Positions 55,304 through 64,000 of a stretch of 64,000 bases of DNA are shown here, one piece after another. The stretch comes from Prevotella melaninogenica ATCC 25845 (GTDB lineage: Bacteria; Bacteroidota; Bacteroidia; Bacteroidales; Bacteroidaceae): positions 124,001-188,000 of the forward strand of contig NC_014370.1 in NCBI RefSeq assembly GCF_000144405.1, in the 5' to 3' direction. Position 1 is the stretch's first letter. Every line of letters starts with the position of its first letter. Below the pieces are notes generated by a model. It saw only the letters and a list, made by a program, of their open reading frames with translations. It was not told where the DNA came from and made no database searches. Both the position numbers and the translations under genes were made by a program.

Positions 55304-57940
55304 ATGCAGATGAAGCAATGGTTATACATACTAATTTTCACTTTGTTGTTTTCAGCTTGTTCGGATAACAACGTAAAAAAATATGTTATAGGAGTATCTC
55401 AGTGTTCTGAAGATATTTGGCGTGATAAGCTCAACAACGAACTTGTGATGAGTACCTATCAGCATGATAATGTAACACTAAAATTTGCTTCAGCTAATGA
55501 TAATGACAGGTTACAGAAACAACAGATTGAACAGTTTATAAAGGAAGGAGTCAACCTTCTTATTGTTTCTCCCAATCAAATTCATACGATTTCATCGGTC
55601 ATTGATAAAGCATACGATGCCGGAATCCCTGTTATCCTCTTCGATCGTAAGACCGATTCAAAAAAGTACACAGCCTTTATAGGGGCTGATAACTATGAGG
55701 CTGGATACGAAATAGGCAATTTCATCGGGCAGCAGTTAGATGGTAAAGGGAATATAGCTGAGATTTGTGGATTACAAGCATCGTCGCCCGCCATAGAACG
55801 CAATCGTGGTTTTATGGATGCACTAAAGGATTATTCTGGGATAAAAGTGATTGCTCGTAAGCATGGAGATTGGGTGAAAGAGAGTGGTGTAATGGCTATG
55901 GACAGTGTACTCTCACAAGCAAAAGAGCCTATCCAATACGTCTTTGCACAAAATGACCGTATGGCTTTAGGTGCTTTGCAATCTATAAAGAAGCATAAGG
56001 TTAAGGGAATAAGAATAGTTGGAATAGATGCTCTTCCTGTACCAGGAGGAGGTATGGAGAATGTTCGTGATGGTAATTTAGAAGCTTCTTATATCTATCC
56101 TACCCGAGGCGATTCTGTTATGCAACTCGCGTTGAATATCCTTGAGAAGAAGCCTTATAAGCGTGACAACTATCTAAAAGGTGCATTGGTAACAAAGGCA
56201 AACGCTAATGTTCTACTTATGCAGAATGAAGAGATGAATAAGCAAACAGCTCGTCTCAATGCACTTCATGGGAAAGTGGATACTTATTTGGTGCAATATA
56301 ATCATCAAAAGATGTATATTGTGCTTTTTAGTATAATCCTTTTCTTGCTGATAGGTATTATGGTTTATATCTATCGAACTATCCTTATGAAGCGAAGAAT
56401 AGAAGAAGATGCCAACAAAGCAAAACTTCAGTTTTTCACAAATATAAGTCATGAATTGCGTACACCACTTACGTTGATAGCTGATCCTGTGAACTATATC
56501 ATGCATGATGATAACCTTAATTCACAACAACGAAGTATGCTTCAGATAGTACAACGTAATGTGCTTGTCCTGACACAATTGGTCAGTGAGATTCTTGACT
56601 TCCGTAAGGTGCAGAATGGTAAGATGGAACTACGCCTCTCCGACTTTAATCTTTCGGAAAGTATGAAACAATGGATTATGCTTTTCAGTGCCTCTGCACA
56701 GAAGAAGCATATTGCCATTAGTATGAATGCTCCTGATGCGGTTATGCTCAGAGCAGATCAAGATAAGATAGAGCGAATCTGTTATAATCTTCTTAGTAAT
56801 GCCCTAAAATATACGTCTGAAGGTGGAGAAATCACTCTGACAGCTAAAGAAGAGAATGGACGTGTTATGATTAGTGTGGCAGATAATGGTTGTGGTATTT
56901 CAAGTGATGAGCTTCCTTATATTTTTGATCGTTTCTATCAAGCAAAGAATGCTGGACGTGGTACGGGTATTGGCTTGGCTATTGTGAAAGCTTTCACAGA
57001 ATTGCATCACGGAGAAGTAAGTGCTACAAGTGTCGAGGGAAAAGGAAGTACCTTTACTATTCATATTCCTGTTAGACAGAAAGGAGAGGTAACTAACCAG
57101 CCTACAGAGAAAATAGAACAATTGGTTGAGCCATCATCCGCAGAAGAAGTTCCGAATCAAGCTCGTCATATAGACGAACTTATACAGCCTTATCAAACAG
57201 ATAAACCAGAGGTATTAATCATTGATGATAATATCGATATTCGCACTTATTTAAGGTCGGTACTATCCGAAAAGTATAATGTGAGTGAAGCCGCTAATGG
57301 AAAAGTTGGTTTGGAACTTGCACGGAAAATAGTTCCAGATATAGTGTTGTCGGACATTATGATGCCTGTGATGGACGGATTAGCGTTTTGTCAACAGCTG
57401 AAAACGGATAAAGCTATCAGTCATATACCTGTCATTTTACTGACAGCACGTAGTCTTGATGAGCAACGTGCTGAGGGGTATGAGCATGGTGCGGATGCTT
57501 ATTTGTCCAAACCATTCTCACTTCGTCTACTTTTTTCGCGTATTGATAATCTTATTCAAAGTAGGAAGAAACTTAGTAAGTTATTCTCAAATAGTGATGA
57601 AAACGATGCTTTTGAAAAGTTGTCCAATGAAACAGATAAGACTTTTGCAGCACAATTGCGCAAGATAATTCAAGACCACCTTAGTGATAATGAGTTTAAT
57701 GTAGAGCGAATAGGCGATGAAATCGGCCTTTCTCGTGTGCAGCTTTATCGGAAAGTGAAGGCTCTTACTGGATATTCTCCTGTAGAAATGCTTCGTAAAG
57801 CCCGTCTCACTCGTGCCCGCCATTTGCTTCGAACAACGGAAAAGACGGTGTCAGAGGTGGCTTATGCTGTTGGTTTCTCTACGCCCAGCTATTTTTCAAA
57901 GTGCTATAAAGACGAGTTCGGGGAGAGTCCCAAGAAGTGA
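55304..57940 (+). CDS. Hybrid two-component system regulator with periplasmic sugar-binding sensor
   Basis: I take the ATG at 55304 (or 55310) rather than a TTG start. The order of domains is a lipoprotein-like signal (TLLFSACS), a type-1 periplasmic-binding-protein sensor (about 25-300: YVIGVSQCSEDIW, VPVILFDRKTD) and a membrane helix (about 340-360). Then come a histidine kinase (phospho-His near 383, ISHELRTPL; ATPase NLLSNALKY, DNGCGIS), a receiver (Asp near 683, VLSDIMMPVMDG) and a C-terminal AraC HTH (VAYAVGFSTPSYFSKCYKDE). A PBP-like rather than propeller sensor is the layout of BT1754, the fructose sensor of the fructan locus. It should activate the susCD genes that follow. Confidence 0.9.
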   Translation: MQMKQWLYILIFTLLFSACSDNNVKKYVIGVSQCSEDIWRDKLNNELVMSTYQHDNVTLKFASANDNDRLQKQQIEQFIKEGVNLLIVSPNQIHTISSVIDKAYDAGIPVILFDRKTDSKKYTAFIGADNYEAGYEIGNFIGQQLDGKGNIAEICGLQASSPAIERNRGFMDALKDYSGIKVIARKHGDWVKESGVMAMDSVLSQAKEPIQYVFAQNDRMALGALQSIKKHKVKGIRIVGIDALPVPGGGMENVRDGNLEASYIYPTRGDSVMQLALNILEKKPYKRDNYLKGALVTKANANVLLMQNEEMNKQTARLNALHGKVDTYLVQYNHQKMYIVLFSIILFLLIGIMVYIYRTILMKRRIEEDANKAKLQFFTNISHELRTPLTLIADPVNYIMHDDNLNSQQRSMLQIVQRNVLVLTQLVSEILDFRKVQNGKMELRLSDFNLSESMKQWIMLFSASAQKKHIAISMNAPDAVMLRADQDKIERICYNLLSNALKYTSEGGEITLTAKEENGRVMISVADNGCGISSDELPYIFDRFYQAKNAGRGTGIGLAIVKAFTELHHGEVSATSVEGKGSTFTIHIPVRQKGEVTNQPTEKIEQLVEPSSAEEVPNQARHIDELIQPYQTDKPEVLIIDDNIDIRTYLRSVLSEKYNVSEAANGKVGLELARKIVPDIVLSDIMMPVMDGLAFCQQLKTDKAISHIPVILLTARSLDEQRAEGYEHGADAYLSKPFSLRLLFSRIDNLIQSRKKLSKLFSNSDENDAFEKLSNETDKTFAAQLRKIIQDHLSDNEFNVERIGDEIGLSRVQLYRKVKALTGYSPVEMLRKARLTRARHLLRTTEKTVSEVAYAVGFSTPSYFSKCYKDEFGESPKK

Positions 57941-58079
57941 TTTGTGTGCAGTTTCTCTTTGAAGAGAATAAAAAAGGCCCTTTTCTTGTAAATCGTTCAT
58001 TTGCTATAAGGATTTCGTTTAGGTAACATTTGTTGTATGTAAGGAACGATTATTTTATAAGCTTTCTCCTTGTTGATAG

Positions 58080-58087
58080 TAATTTTG
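58080..58087 (+). promoter_or_regulatory. -7 box of the susC-like operon
   Basis: TAATTTTG followed by TGGCAG, 50 bases before the susC-like start. There is no clean -33 box, which fits activator-dependent expression by the regulator upstream. Confidence 0.45.
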
Positions 58088-58136
58088 TGGCAGAATTTTT
58101 ATAAATCCAGAATTACTAACATCAATCATTTTCTAA

Positions 58137-61100
58137 ATGGAAAGCCTAAGGAAAATTATTTCGAGTGCAGTATTGCTTATGTTCTGTTCGCTTATATATG
58201 CTCAGAACAAGGTAACTGCCAGTGGTACAATTGTTGACGAGACTGGTTCTCCTGTCGTTGGTGCCACAATAATGGAGAAAGGTACAGCCAATGGAACGGT
58301 AAGTGACATTGACGGTAACTTTAGTTTAAGTACAAATGAGGGTGCACCTCTCACAATCTCTTACATTGGTTATTCTACTATTGAAGCCAAGGCTGCAGCT
58401 AAGATGAATATACAGCTGAAGCAAGAAGCCAATGAATTGAACGAAGTCATCGTAACAGGTTATACAACTCAGCGTAAGGCAGACCTTACTGGTGCCGTAT
58501 CAGTTGTGAAGACTGATGCTGTCAAGACATCTCCAGATGCTGATCCAATGAAGGCACTTCAAGGACGTGTGGCTGGTATGACTATCACAGACACCGGTTC
58601 GCCGTCAAGTACTGCAACAATTCGTATCCGTGGCATCGGGTCATTCAACTCTTCTCAGGATCCTCTTTTTATTGTAGATGGTGTGCCAATGACAAACGGT
58701 ATCAATACACTTAACTCTAACGATATCGAGAGCATGCAGGTTCTGAAGGATGCTGCTTCTGCAAGTATCTATGGTTCACGTGCTGCTAATGGCGTTATTA
58801 TCATTACAACCAAACAGGGAAAGAAGGCTGACAAAATAAAAGTAGACTTTACAGCTAATCTTACTGCTCAGTTCTATACAAAGCAGTCAAAGATGAAACT
58901 TCTTGATACTAAGGGTTATGCTACCGCAATGGCTCAAGCTGCACTTAATGATGGTATCGATCCTGTAGCGTACGCAAGCAACTATGGCTTGAACCTCAAT
59001 GCTGCAGAAGGTGTGGGAATCAGGGTATGGAATCCTACAACAAATCAGTATGTAAACTATACTATAAATGGTCTCTATGACGGTTTTATCAATGCTAAGC
59101 GTACCATGATGTTCTCAGATACAGATTGGGTCAGAGAAATTTCACGCACAGGTTTCTCCCGTAATTACAGCGTATCTATCTCTTCTGCTACAGATAAGTT
59201 AACATCGATGCTCTCTTTGGGTTATAAGAAAAATGATGGTATCCTGAAGTATACAAACTTCTCAAGTATTCAAGCTCGTTTGAATAACTCGTACAGACTC
59301 AATAACATCCTCAAAGTTGGTGAGAACTTCACTATAAGCTACAACAAACAGGTTGATGGTGCTCCTATGGAGAATGCTCTGAAGATAAGCCCAATAGTAC
59401 CTGTCTATGAAAAGAACGGTGTTACATTTGGTGGTCCTGTTGGTGGTATGAGCGACCGACAGAATCCTATGCGCGAACTGTATCATAATAAGGATAATCA
59501 TCTTGACTATTGGCATGTATTCGGAAATATGTATGTTGACATTACCCCTGTCAAGGGGCTGTTGTTTCGCTCAAATTTCGGAGTCGACTATACTACATCA
59601 TTCATTAATGCACTGACTCATACCTTTGCATCAGATGTCGTGAATAACAATACAGCAAGAACCGACCTTGGTCAGACCAACAATACTAATTACACATGGT
59701 CTAACACTCTGAACTATCTCTTTGATATAAAGAATGCTCATCATTTCAATGTACTTCTTGGTTCAGAAATCAATAAGCAAACTTATCTTGATTTCCATGC
59801 TATTTCTGAGGGATATGCTCTGGAGTCAGTGGAATATATGTACCCAAATGCAGCAACTGGTACAGCTCGTAACACTGGTGCAATGGTTGGATACCGTCTG
59901 GCTTCATTCTTTGGTAAGGTTGACTATAACTACAACGACTTGCTTCTTGCATCTTTCACACTACGTCATGATGGTTCAAGCCGTTTTGGAAAGAACAACC
60001 GTTGGGGTAATTTCCCTGCAGCATCACTGGGTTTCCGTATCTCACAGCTACTTAAAAAAGACTGGCTTGACGATCTGAAGCTTCGTCTTTCTTGGGGTAA
60101 GACCGGCAATCAAGGCATTGACAATAATGCACACTATGGCTTGTATGTTGCCGACTATGGTCTTGAGCGTACTACATCAACAGCCTACGACCTCAATCTT
60201 GCAGGTAGTGGCACCTTCCCATCAGGCTATCGTGCTATACAGACAGCTAATGAGAACTTGAAGTGGGAGACAACCACACAATATAATATAGGTATTGACT
60301 ATAGTCTGTTCCGCAGCAGTCTTTATGGAACAGCCGATTTCTATATCAAGAACATTACAGACATGCTTATCAACCCAGGATACCTTGCAGCAAAGGGAGA
60401 GGGTGGAAGTCAGTGGCAGAACGGCCCATCGCTTCGCGACTGGGGTATGGAACTTACCTTAGGTTACCGTAAGAACTTTTCTAATGGCTTAGGCATCGAT
60501 ATTAATAGTAACATTGATCTCTTCCGTAATCGTGTTACATCTCTTCCAAAGACAACAACAGGTGCTTATGCACACACCTCAAAGCAGAATATTGTTGAGG
60601 CAAAAAAACCTTATGGTAGTATTGTAGGATATGTTGTTGACGGACTCTTCCAAAACCATATGGAGGTTTATGCGTCAGGTCAGCCTAACGCTCGTGTAGG
60701 TGGTCTGAAATATGCTGACCTGAATGGGGATGGACGTATCAATCAGGATGACCAGACATGGATTATGAATCCCGTACCTGCATTCTCTTATGGTCTGAAT
60801 GTTGCGGTGAGTTACAAGAACTTTGATCTCAGTATGTTTTGGCAAGGTGTAGCCGATCAGGATATCTACAACAATCAGAAATTCCAGACAGATTTCTGGA
60901 GCATAACTGATGCAGGTTCAAACAAGGGAAACCGTATGCTTAATGCATGGACATCCGATAATACTGATTCTTCAATTCCAGCTCTGACAACTAACAATAC
61001 TGCTGACGAAGGTCGTGTTTCTACGTATTATGTTGAGAACGGTTCTTACCTGAAGCTCCGCACACTGCAGCTTGGGTATAACGTTCCTGAGAAGTTTATC

Positions 61101-61256
61101 TCAAAGCTCAAGATGTCCAGCCTCAGAGCATATATCTCAGGTCAGAATCTTCTGACACTCAAGAGTTCCAGTCTGACATGTTCAGATCCAGAGAATCCTA
61201 GCTGGGCTTATCCATTGGCCACATCTATTTCATTTGGTCTGCAGGTAGGATTCTAA
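58137..61256 (+). CDS. susC: SusC-like TonB-dependent outer-membrane transporter
   Basis: This 1039-residue protein has a signal peptide, then a carboxypeptidase-like (CNA_B2) domain with ASGTIVDETGSPVVGATIM and GTVSDIDGNFSLS. The TonB box region is ELNEVIVTGYTTQRK. The plug carries SSTATIRIRGIGSFNSSQDP and GSRAANGVIIITTKQGKKA. The 22-strand barrel ends in SISFGLQVGF. With SusD it imports oligosaccharides across the outer membrane. It is followed after 37 bases by susD. Confidence 0.96.
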   Translation: MESLRKIISSAVLLMFCSLIYAQNKVTASGTIVDETGSPVVGATIMEKGTANGTVSDIDGNFSLSTNEGAPLTISYIGYSTIEAKAAAKMNIQLKQEANELNEVIVTGYTTQRKADLTGAVSVVKTDAVKTSPDADPMKALQGRVAGMTITDTGSPSSTATIRIRGIGSFNSSQDPLFIVDGVPMTNGINTLNSNDIESMQVLKDAASASIYGSRAANGVIIITTKQGKKADKIKVDFTANLTAQFYTKQSKMKLLDTKGYATAMAQAALNDGIDPVAYASNYGLNLNAAEGVGIRVWNPTTNQYVNYTINGLYDGFINAKRTMMFSDTDWVREISRTGFSRNYSVSISSATDKLTSMLSLGYKKNDGILKYTNFSSIQARLNNSYRLNNILKVGENFTISYNKQVDGAPMENALKISPIVPVYEKNGVTFGGPVGGMSDRQNPMRELYHNKDNHLDYWHVFGNMYVDITPVKGLLFRSNFGVDYTTSFINALTHTFASDVVNNNTARTDLGQTNNTNYTWSNTLNYLFDIKNAHHFNVLLGSEINKQTYLDFHAISEGYALESVEYMYPNAATGTARNTGAMVGYRLASFFGKVDYNYNDLLLASFTLRHDGSSRFGKNNRWGNFPAASLGFRISQLLKKDWLDDLKLRLSWGKTGNQGIDNNAHYGLYVADYGLERTTSTAYDLNLAGSGTFPSGYRAIQTANENLKWETTTQYNIGIDYSLFRSSLYGTADFYIKNITDMLINPGYLAAKGEGGSQWQNGPSLRDWGMELTLGYRKNFSNGLGIDINSNIDLFRNRVTSLPKTTTGAYAHTSKQNIVEAKKPYGSIVGYVVDGLFQNHMEVYASGQPNARVGGLKYADLNGDGRINQDDQTWIMNPVPAFSYGLNVAVSYKNFDLSMFWQGVADQDIYNNQKFQTDFWSITDAGSNKGNRMLNAWTSDNTDSSIPALTTNNTADEGRVSTYYVENGSYLKLRTLQLGYNVPEKFISKLKMSSLRAYISGQNLLTLKSSSLTCSDPENPSWAYPLATSISFGLQVGF

Positions 61257-61293
61257 AGATAAAACGATATGTTCATCATAAAAGATTATAACA

Positions 61294-63042
61294 ATGAAAA
61301 CAATCATATATAATAATATCAAAAAGGCTTGTATGACTCTTTGCCTGGTAGGTTCCTTGGCAAGCTGTAACGATTATCTGGAGTATAAGCCAACAGCAGT
61401 TGTCGATGAGCAGCAGGCATTCCAAAACCCAGACGAGATGGTGAATAGTGCCTATGCCATGCTGGGTGATGACTGGTATGGATACCCTTTCAATCTCTGG
61501 ACATATGGTGATGTGGCGTCTGATGATGCTCTTAAGGGTGGTTCAGGAACCACAGATACAGATTATCATCAGGTGGAAGTGTTCACAACTCTTACCCCTA
61601 CATTAGGACATCTTGACGAGTTGTGGTATCATCTCTATATTGCTGTCAGCCGTTGTAATCGTGCTCTCGTGGCACTGCAGGATAATGGTGAGGCGAAACT
61701 CGGCGCTGAGACAACAAAACAGCGTATTGCTGAGGTAAAGTTTCTTCGTGCTCATTTCTATTTCAAACTTAAGATGGTGTTCAATAAAGTGCCTTGGATT
61801 GACGAGGATGCTTATCGTAATAACAGTCAGGAGCAAATTAAGAATGATGAGTACACAGCAGAACAGCTATGGGATAAAATCATTGCTGACTTTAAGGAGG
61901 CTTATGATGTTCTTCCAGCAACGCAGTCTCAGGGCGGACGTGTCAATAAAATTGCTGCCGCCGCTTATCTTGCAAAATGTTATCTTGAGAAAGGATGGGG
62001 TGACGGCTACGAGGGTAGCACTGGTGCCAACTTTGTCAATAAGGAGGATATGAAGAAGGTTGTTGAATACACTGATGTAGTGAAGAGCTCACAATATGGC
62101 TATCTTGAGGACTATGGTGACATATTCCTTCCAGAGCATCACAACAGTAAGGAAAGTATATTTGCAGTACAACATTCTAATTACGAGGATGACCACACAA
62201 CTTACGGACGTGGCAACTGGTCAAATGTTCTTAATGGTGTATGGGGTATTTGGTCATGCGGATGGGATTTCCATAAGCCATCACAGAACTTTGTAAATGC
62301 TTTCAAAACTCACAACGGACTTCCACAGTTTAATGACTATGCGGATGAAAATGCCCACCCAGTAAATGGAGCACCATCATCTCAAAAATGGGATCCAAGA
62401 TTGTTCCACACAGTGGGTATGCCTTCATTCCCTTATAAGTACGAGGGAGCCTACACTCTGACAACTGCGAACTCACGTACGCCTAACACCTATGGTTATT
62501 ATTGCTCAATGAAAGAGGTTCCGCAGCGTTCAAAGGGAGAGACATACAACAGCCCATGGCAGTCTTTCGCAATGAATGACTATGTAATTCGCTATACCCA
62601 GTCAATGCTCGACCGCGCTGAGGCTCTTATCGAATTGGACCGTTTTGTTGAGGCACGCCAGATTATCAACGATATCCGTCAACGTGCAGCCAACTCCATC
62701 AATAAGCATATCTCTTATGCCGCTAATCAGTGTGAGATAAGTCTCTATCCTGATACATACTTCCAGAATAAGGAGAAGGCACGTTTGTGTCTGCGCTGGG
62801 AGCGTCGTCTGGAGATGGGTATGGAGCATGAACGTTTCTTTGATCTCCGCCGCTGGGGGCTTCTCTCAACAACTCTCAACAATTACTTTAAGAAAGAGCA
62901 GAACGATGAATACAATGGACAGAAGTATGCGCAGTATTATAAGGGTGCACATTTCACGCCAGGCAAGAACGAGTACTTCCCTGTACCTTATCCACAGTTG
63001 TATTACATCCCAGGACTTTACTCTCAGAACAGAGGATACTAA
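61294..63042 (+). CDS. susD: SusD-like surface glycan-binding lipoprotein
   Basis: This 582-residue lipoprotein has the lipobox SLASC and the motif NDYLEYKPTAVVDEQQAF. TPR-like helices follow, with KFLRAHFYFKLKMVF. The C-terminal signature RLCLRWERRLEMGMEHERFF leads into DLRRWG. It forms the lid of the SusC transporter at the cell surface. The sequence is complete, and the third gene of the locus follows after 32 bases. Confidence 0.96.
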   Translation: MKTIIYNNIKKACMTLCLVGSLASCNDYLEYKPTAVVDEQQAFQNPDEMVNSAYAMLGDDWYGYPFNLWTYGDVASDDALKGGSGTTDTDYHQVEVFTTLTPTLGHLDELWYHLYIAVSRCNRALVALQDNGEAKLGAETTKQRIAEVKFLRAHFYFKLKMVFNKVPWIDEDAYRNNSQEQIKNDEYTAEQLWDKIIADFKEAYDVLPATQSQGGRVNKIAAAAYLAKCYLEKGWGDGYEGSTGANFVNKEDMKKVVEYTDVVKSSQYGYLEDYGDIFLPEHHNSKESIFAVQHSNYEDDHTTYGRGNWSNVLNGVWGIWSCGWDFHKPSQNFVNAFKTHNGLPQFNDYADENAHPVNGAPSSQKWDPRLFHTVGMPSFPYKYEGAYTLTTANSRTPNTYGYYCSMKEVPQRSKGETYNSPWQSFAMNDYVIRYTQSMLDRAEALIELDRFVEARQIINDIRQRAANSINKHISYAANQCEISLYPDTYFQNKEKARLCLRWERRLEMGMEHERFFDLRRWGLLSTTLNNYFKKEQNDEYNGQKYAQYYKGAHFTPGKNEYFPVPYPQLYYIPGLYSQNRGY

Positions 63043-63074
63043 GTTAGAGAAAAGAAGTAAAATAGACAAAAATT

Positions 63075-64000
63075 ATGAAAAAGATATCAATCATATTAAC
63101 GGTATTGGTTGCGCTTATCTTTACTGCTTGTCAGGACAAGGATATCGAAAGAGCTCCAATGCGTCTTCAGGCTATCAATGCTGAAGAGATAACAGGTAAT
63201 CTTAAAGGTGATGACTACACATGGACATGGCCACAGCTAACACCAGGCCAGTCAATGTATGTTATGGTTTATGAAGGAAGTACATTGCTTTCTTCGGAGA
63301 CTGTGACAGGCAACAGTTTTACGCACAAGAGTGTTCAGACCAACGTTCCTTTTGTTTATGTCTTCAAAGTCAGCGACGGTGAGAATGTCTCTTCTGGTGT
63401 AGTAAAGAATTATACACGTGAGGGTGCAACACAGATTACAGGTCTTTCTATGTCACAGGTTGAGAAGGGACGTGGATATGACGCTGCCATCACATGGAAT
63501 AAAACTACTGATGCCACATCCATCGACTTAATAGCTACCAATGGCACACGGACTATTCATGAGACCCTCTCAGGTTCTGTTTATAGCTATACAATTCCTA
63601 ACGTAGTATATGGCGACACATGGAACGTTACTCTGCGTGCTATCAACGATAAAGGAACCTCAATGGCAACAACGTCAAGCCTGAAGATCGGTAAGACGGC
63701 TATCGCATTCCTCAGCATATATGCTACGCCAGAGGAACTCATTGCTAATGGTGACGATGACGAAGCGTCTGCATGGCTGTGGCTTCATAAAACATATCCT
63801 AACGCACAGTTCGTTTATTTCGGTAATATTAAGTCGGCTACCGACATGGAGCCTTATCGTGTGGCATTTTGGTTGCGTGACCTTGAGCAAGGTGCAGAGG
63901 ATGATGTATGGAGTCTTCCAGCGGTTGTGAATTCTGCAACACCTTACATCTCAGAATGGTATAAAAATGGTGGAAATATACTGCTCTGGCAGCATGCAAC
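63075..64000 (+). CDS. Surface glycan-binding-type lipoprotein (partial, runs off the window)
   Basis: This reading frame starts at ATG 63075 and stays open to the end of the window, so only the first 308 residues are seen. It begins MKKISIILTVLVALIFTACQ, a lipoprotein signal. Two fibronectin-type beta domains follow (about 35-110 and 115-200), then a mixed alpha/beta region (FLSIYATPEELIANGDDDEA, QFVYFGNIKSATDM) that resembles DUF4960-type proteins of fructan loci. As the third gene after susC-susD it is likely a surface glycan-binding protein. The assignment to fructan is an inference from this similarity and from the PBP-type regulator. Confidence 0.6.
   Translation, partial: MKKISIILTVLVALIFTACQDKDIERAPMRLQAINAEEITGNLKGDDYTWTWPQLTPGQSMYVMVYEGSTLLSSETVTGNSFTHKSVQTNVPFVYVFKVSDGENVSSGVVKNYTREGATQITGLSMSQVEKGRGYDAAITWNKTTDATSIDLIATNGTRTIHETLSGSVYSYTIPNVVYGDTWNVTLRAINDKGTSMATTSSLKIGKTAIAFLSIYATPEELIANGDDDEASAWLWLHKTYPNAQFVYFGNIKSATDMEPYRVAFWLRDLEQGAEDDVWSLPAVVNSATPYISEWYKNGGNILLWQHA

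Overview
The window looks like chromosomal DNA of a Prevotella-type Bacteroidales bacterium, probably an oral or host-associated species. The evidence is Bacteroidetes-style promoters (TTTG, about 20 bases, TAnnTTTG) in front of many genes, SusC/SusD proteins, a hybrid two-component regulator, SusR-like regulators, fimbrillin-type lipoproteins, the type IX secretion genes porU and porV, an S46 dipeptidyl-peptidase and BspA-type leucine-rich repeats. No rRNA or tRNA gene, CRISPR array, prophage or transposase gene was found.

Layout. 1-1.6 kb: a fold-back repeat, a dispersed repeat and a small unknown gene. 1.6-6.6 kb: a nucleoside-recognition (SpmA-SpmB-like) membrane protein, a polysaccharide flippase and a DPP7-type peptidase, all on +. 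6.7-9.4 kb: a small membrane protein and a DEAD-box RNA helicase on -, the helicase with a strongly folded leader. 9.6-9.75 kb: a free-standing small RNA candidate. 10.6-12.9 kb: pnp. 13-16.9 kb: a small acidic peptide plus a surface lipoprotein, an NlpE-like lipoprotein and a DUF3332-like protein. 17.2-28.1 kb: a probable alpha-glucan/dextran block of two SusR-like regulators flanking a SusB-type GH97 enzyme, then a small secreted protein and a 1109-residue LRR-GH66 protein. 29-31.7 kb: NDH-2 and an M16 peptidase on -. 31.8-34.6 kb: a PfkB kinase, flavodiiron protein and LOG protein operon. 34.9-38.7 kb: a secreted GH16 enzyme and a TlpA-like protein without its cysteines. 39.3-45.6 kb on -: ispF, porV, porU and a FAH-family hydrolase. 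45.8-48.9 kb on -: rplM-rpsI-rpsB-tsf. 49.5-54.2 kb: a secreted lactonase, then a large fimbrillin-like lipoprotein preceded by a 54-codon peptide gene. 55.3-64 kb: a polysaccharide utilization locus with regulator, SusC, SusD and a third surface lipoprotein cut by the window edge.

How the genes work together. The GH97, GH66 and GH16 enzymes and the SusC/D locus suggest growth on extracellular glucans and probably fructans. The GH66 and GH16 proteins carry similar short C-terminal tails that may be type IX sorting signals, and PorU/PorV are the sortase and shuttle of that pathway. DPP7 fits peptide-based metabolism.

The most unusual content is between genes. There are several dispersed repeat families, including one MITE-like copy inserted inside a copy of another family. 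There are intergenic tandem arrays with exact 7- and 9-bp periods. RNA-level structures include a helicase leader that begins almost exactly at its predicted transcription start and a small RNA of about 125 nt with two GTGA-loop hairpins.
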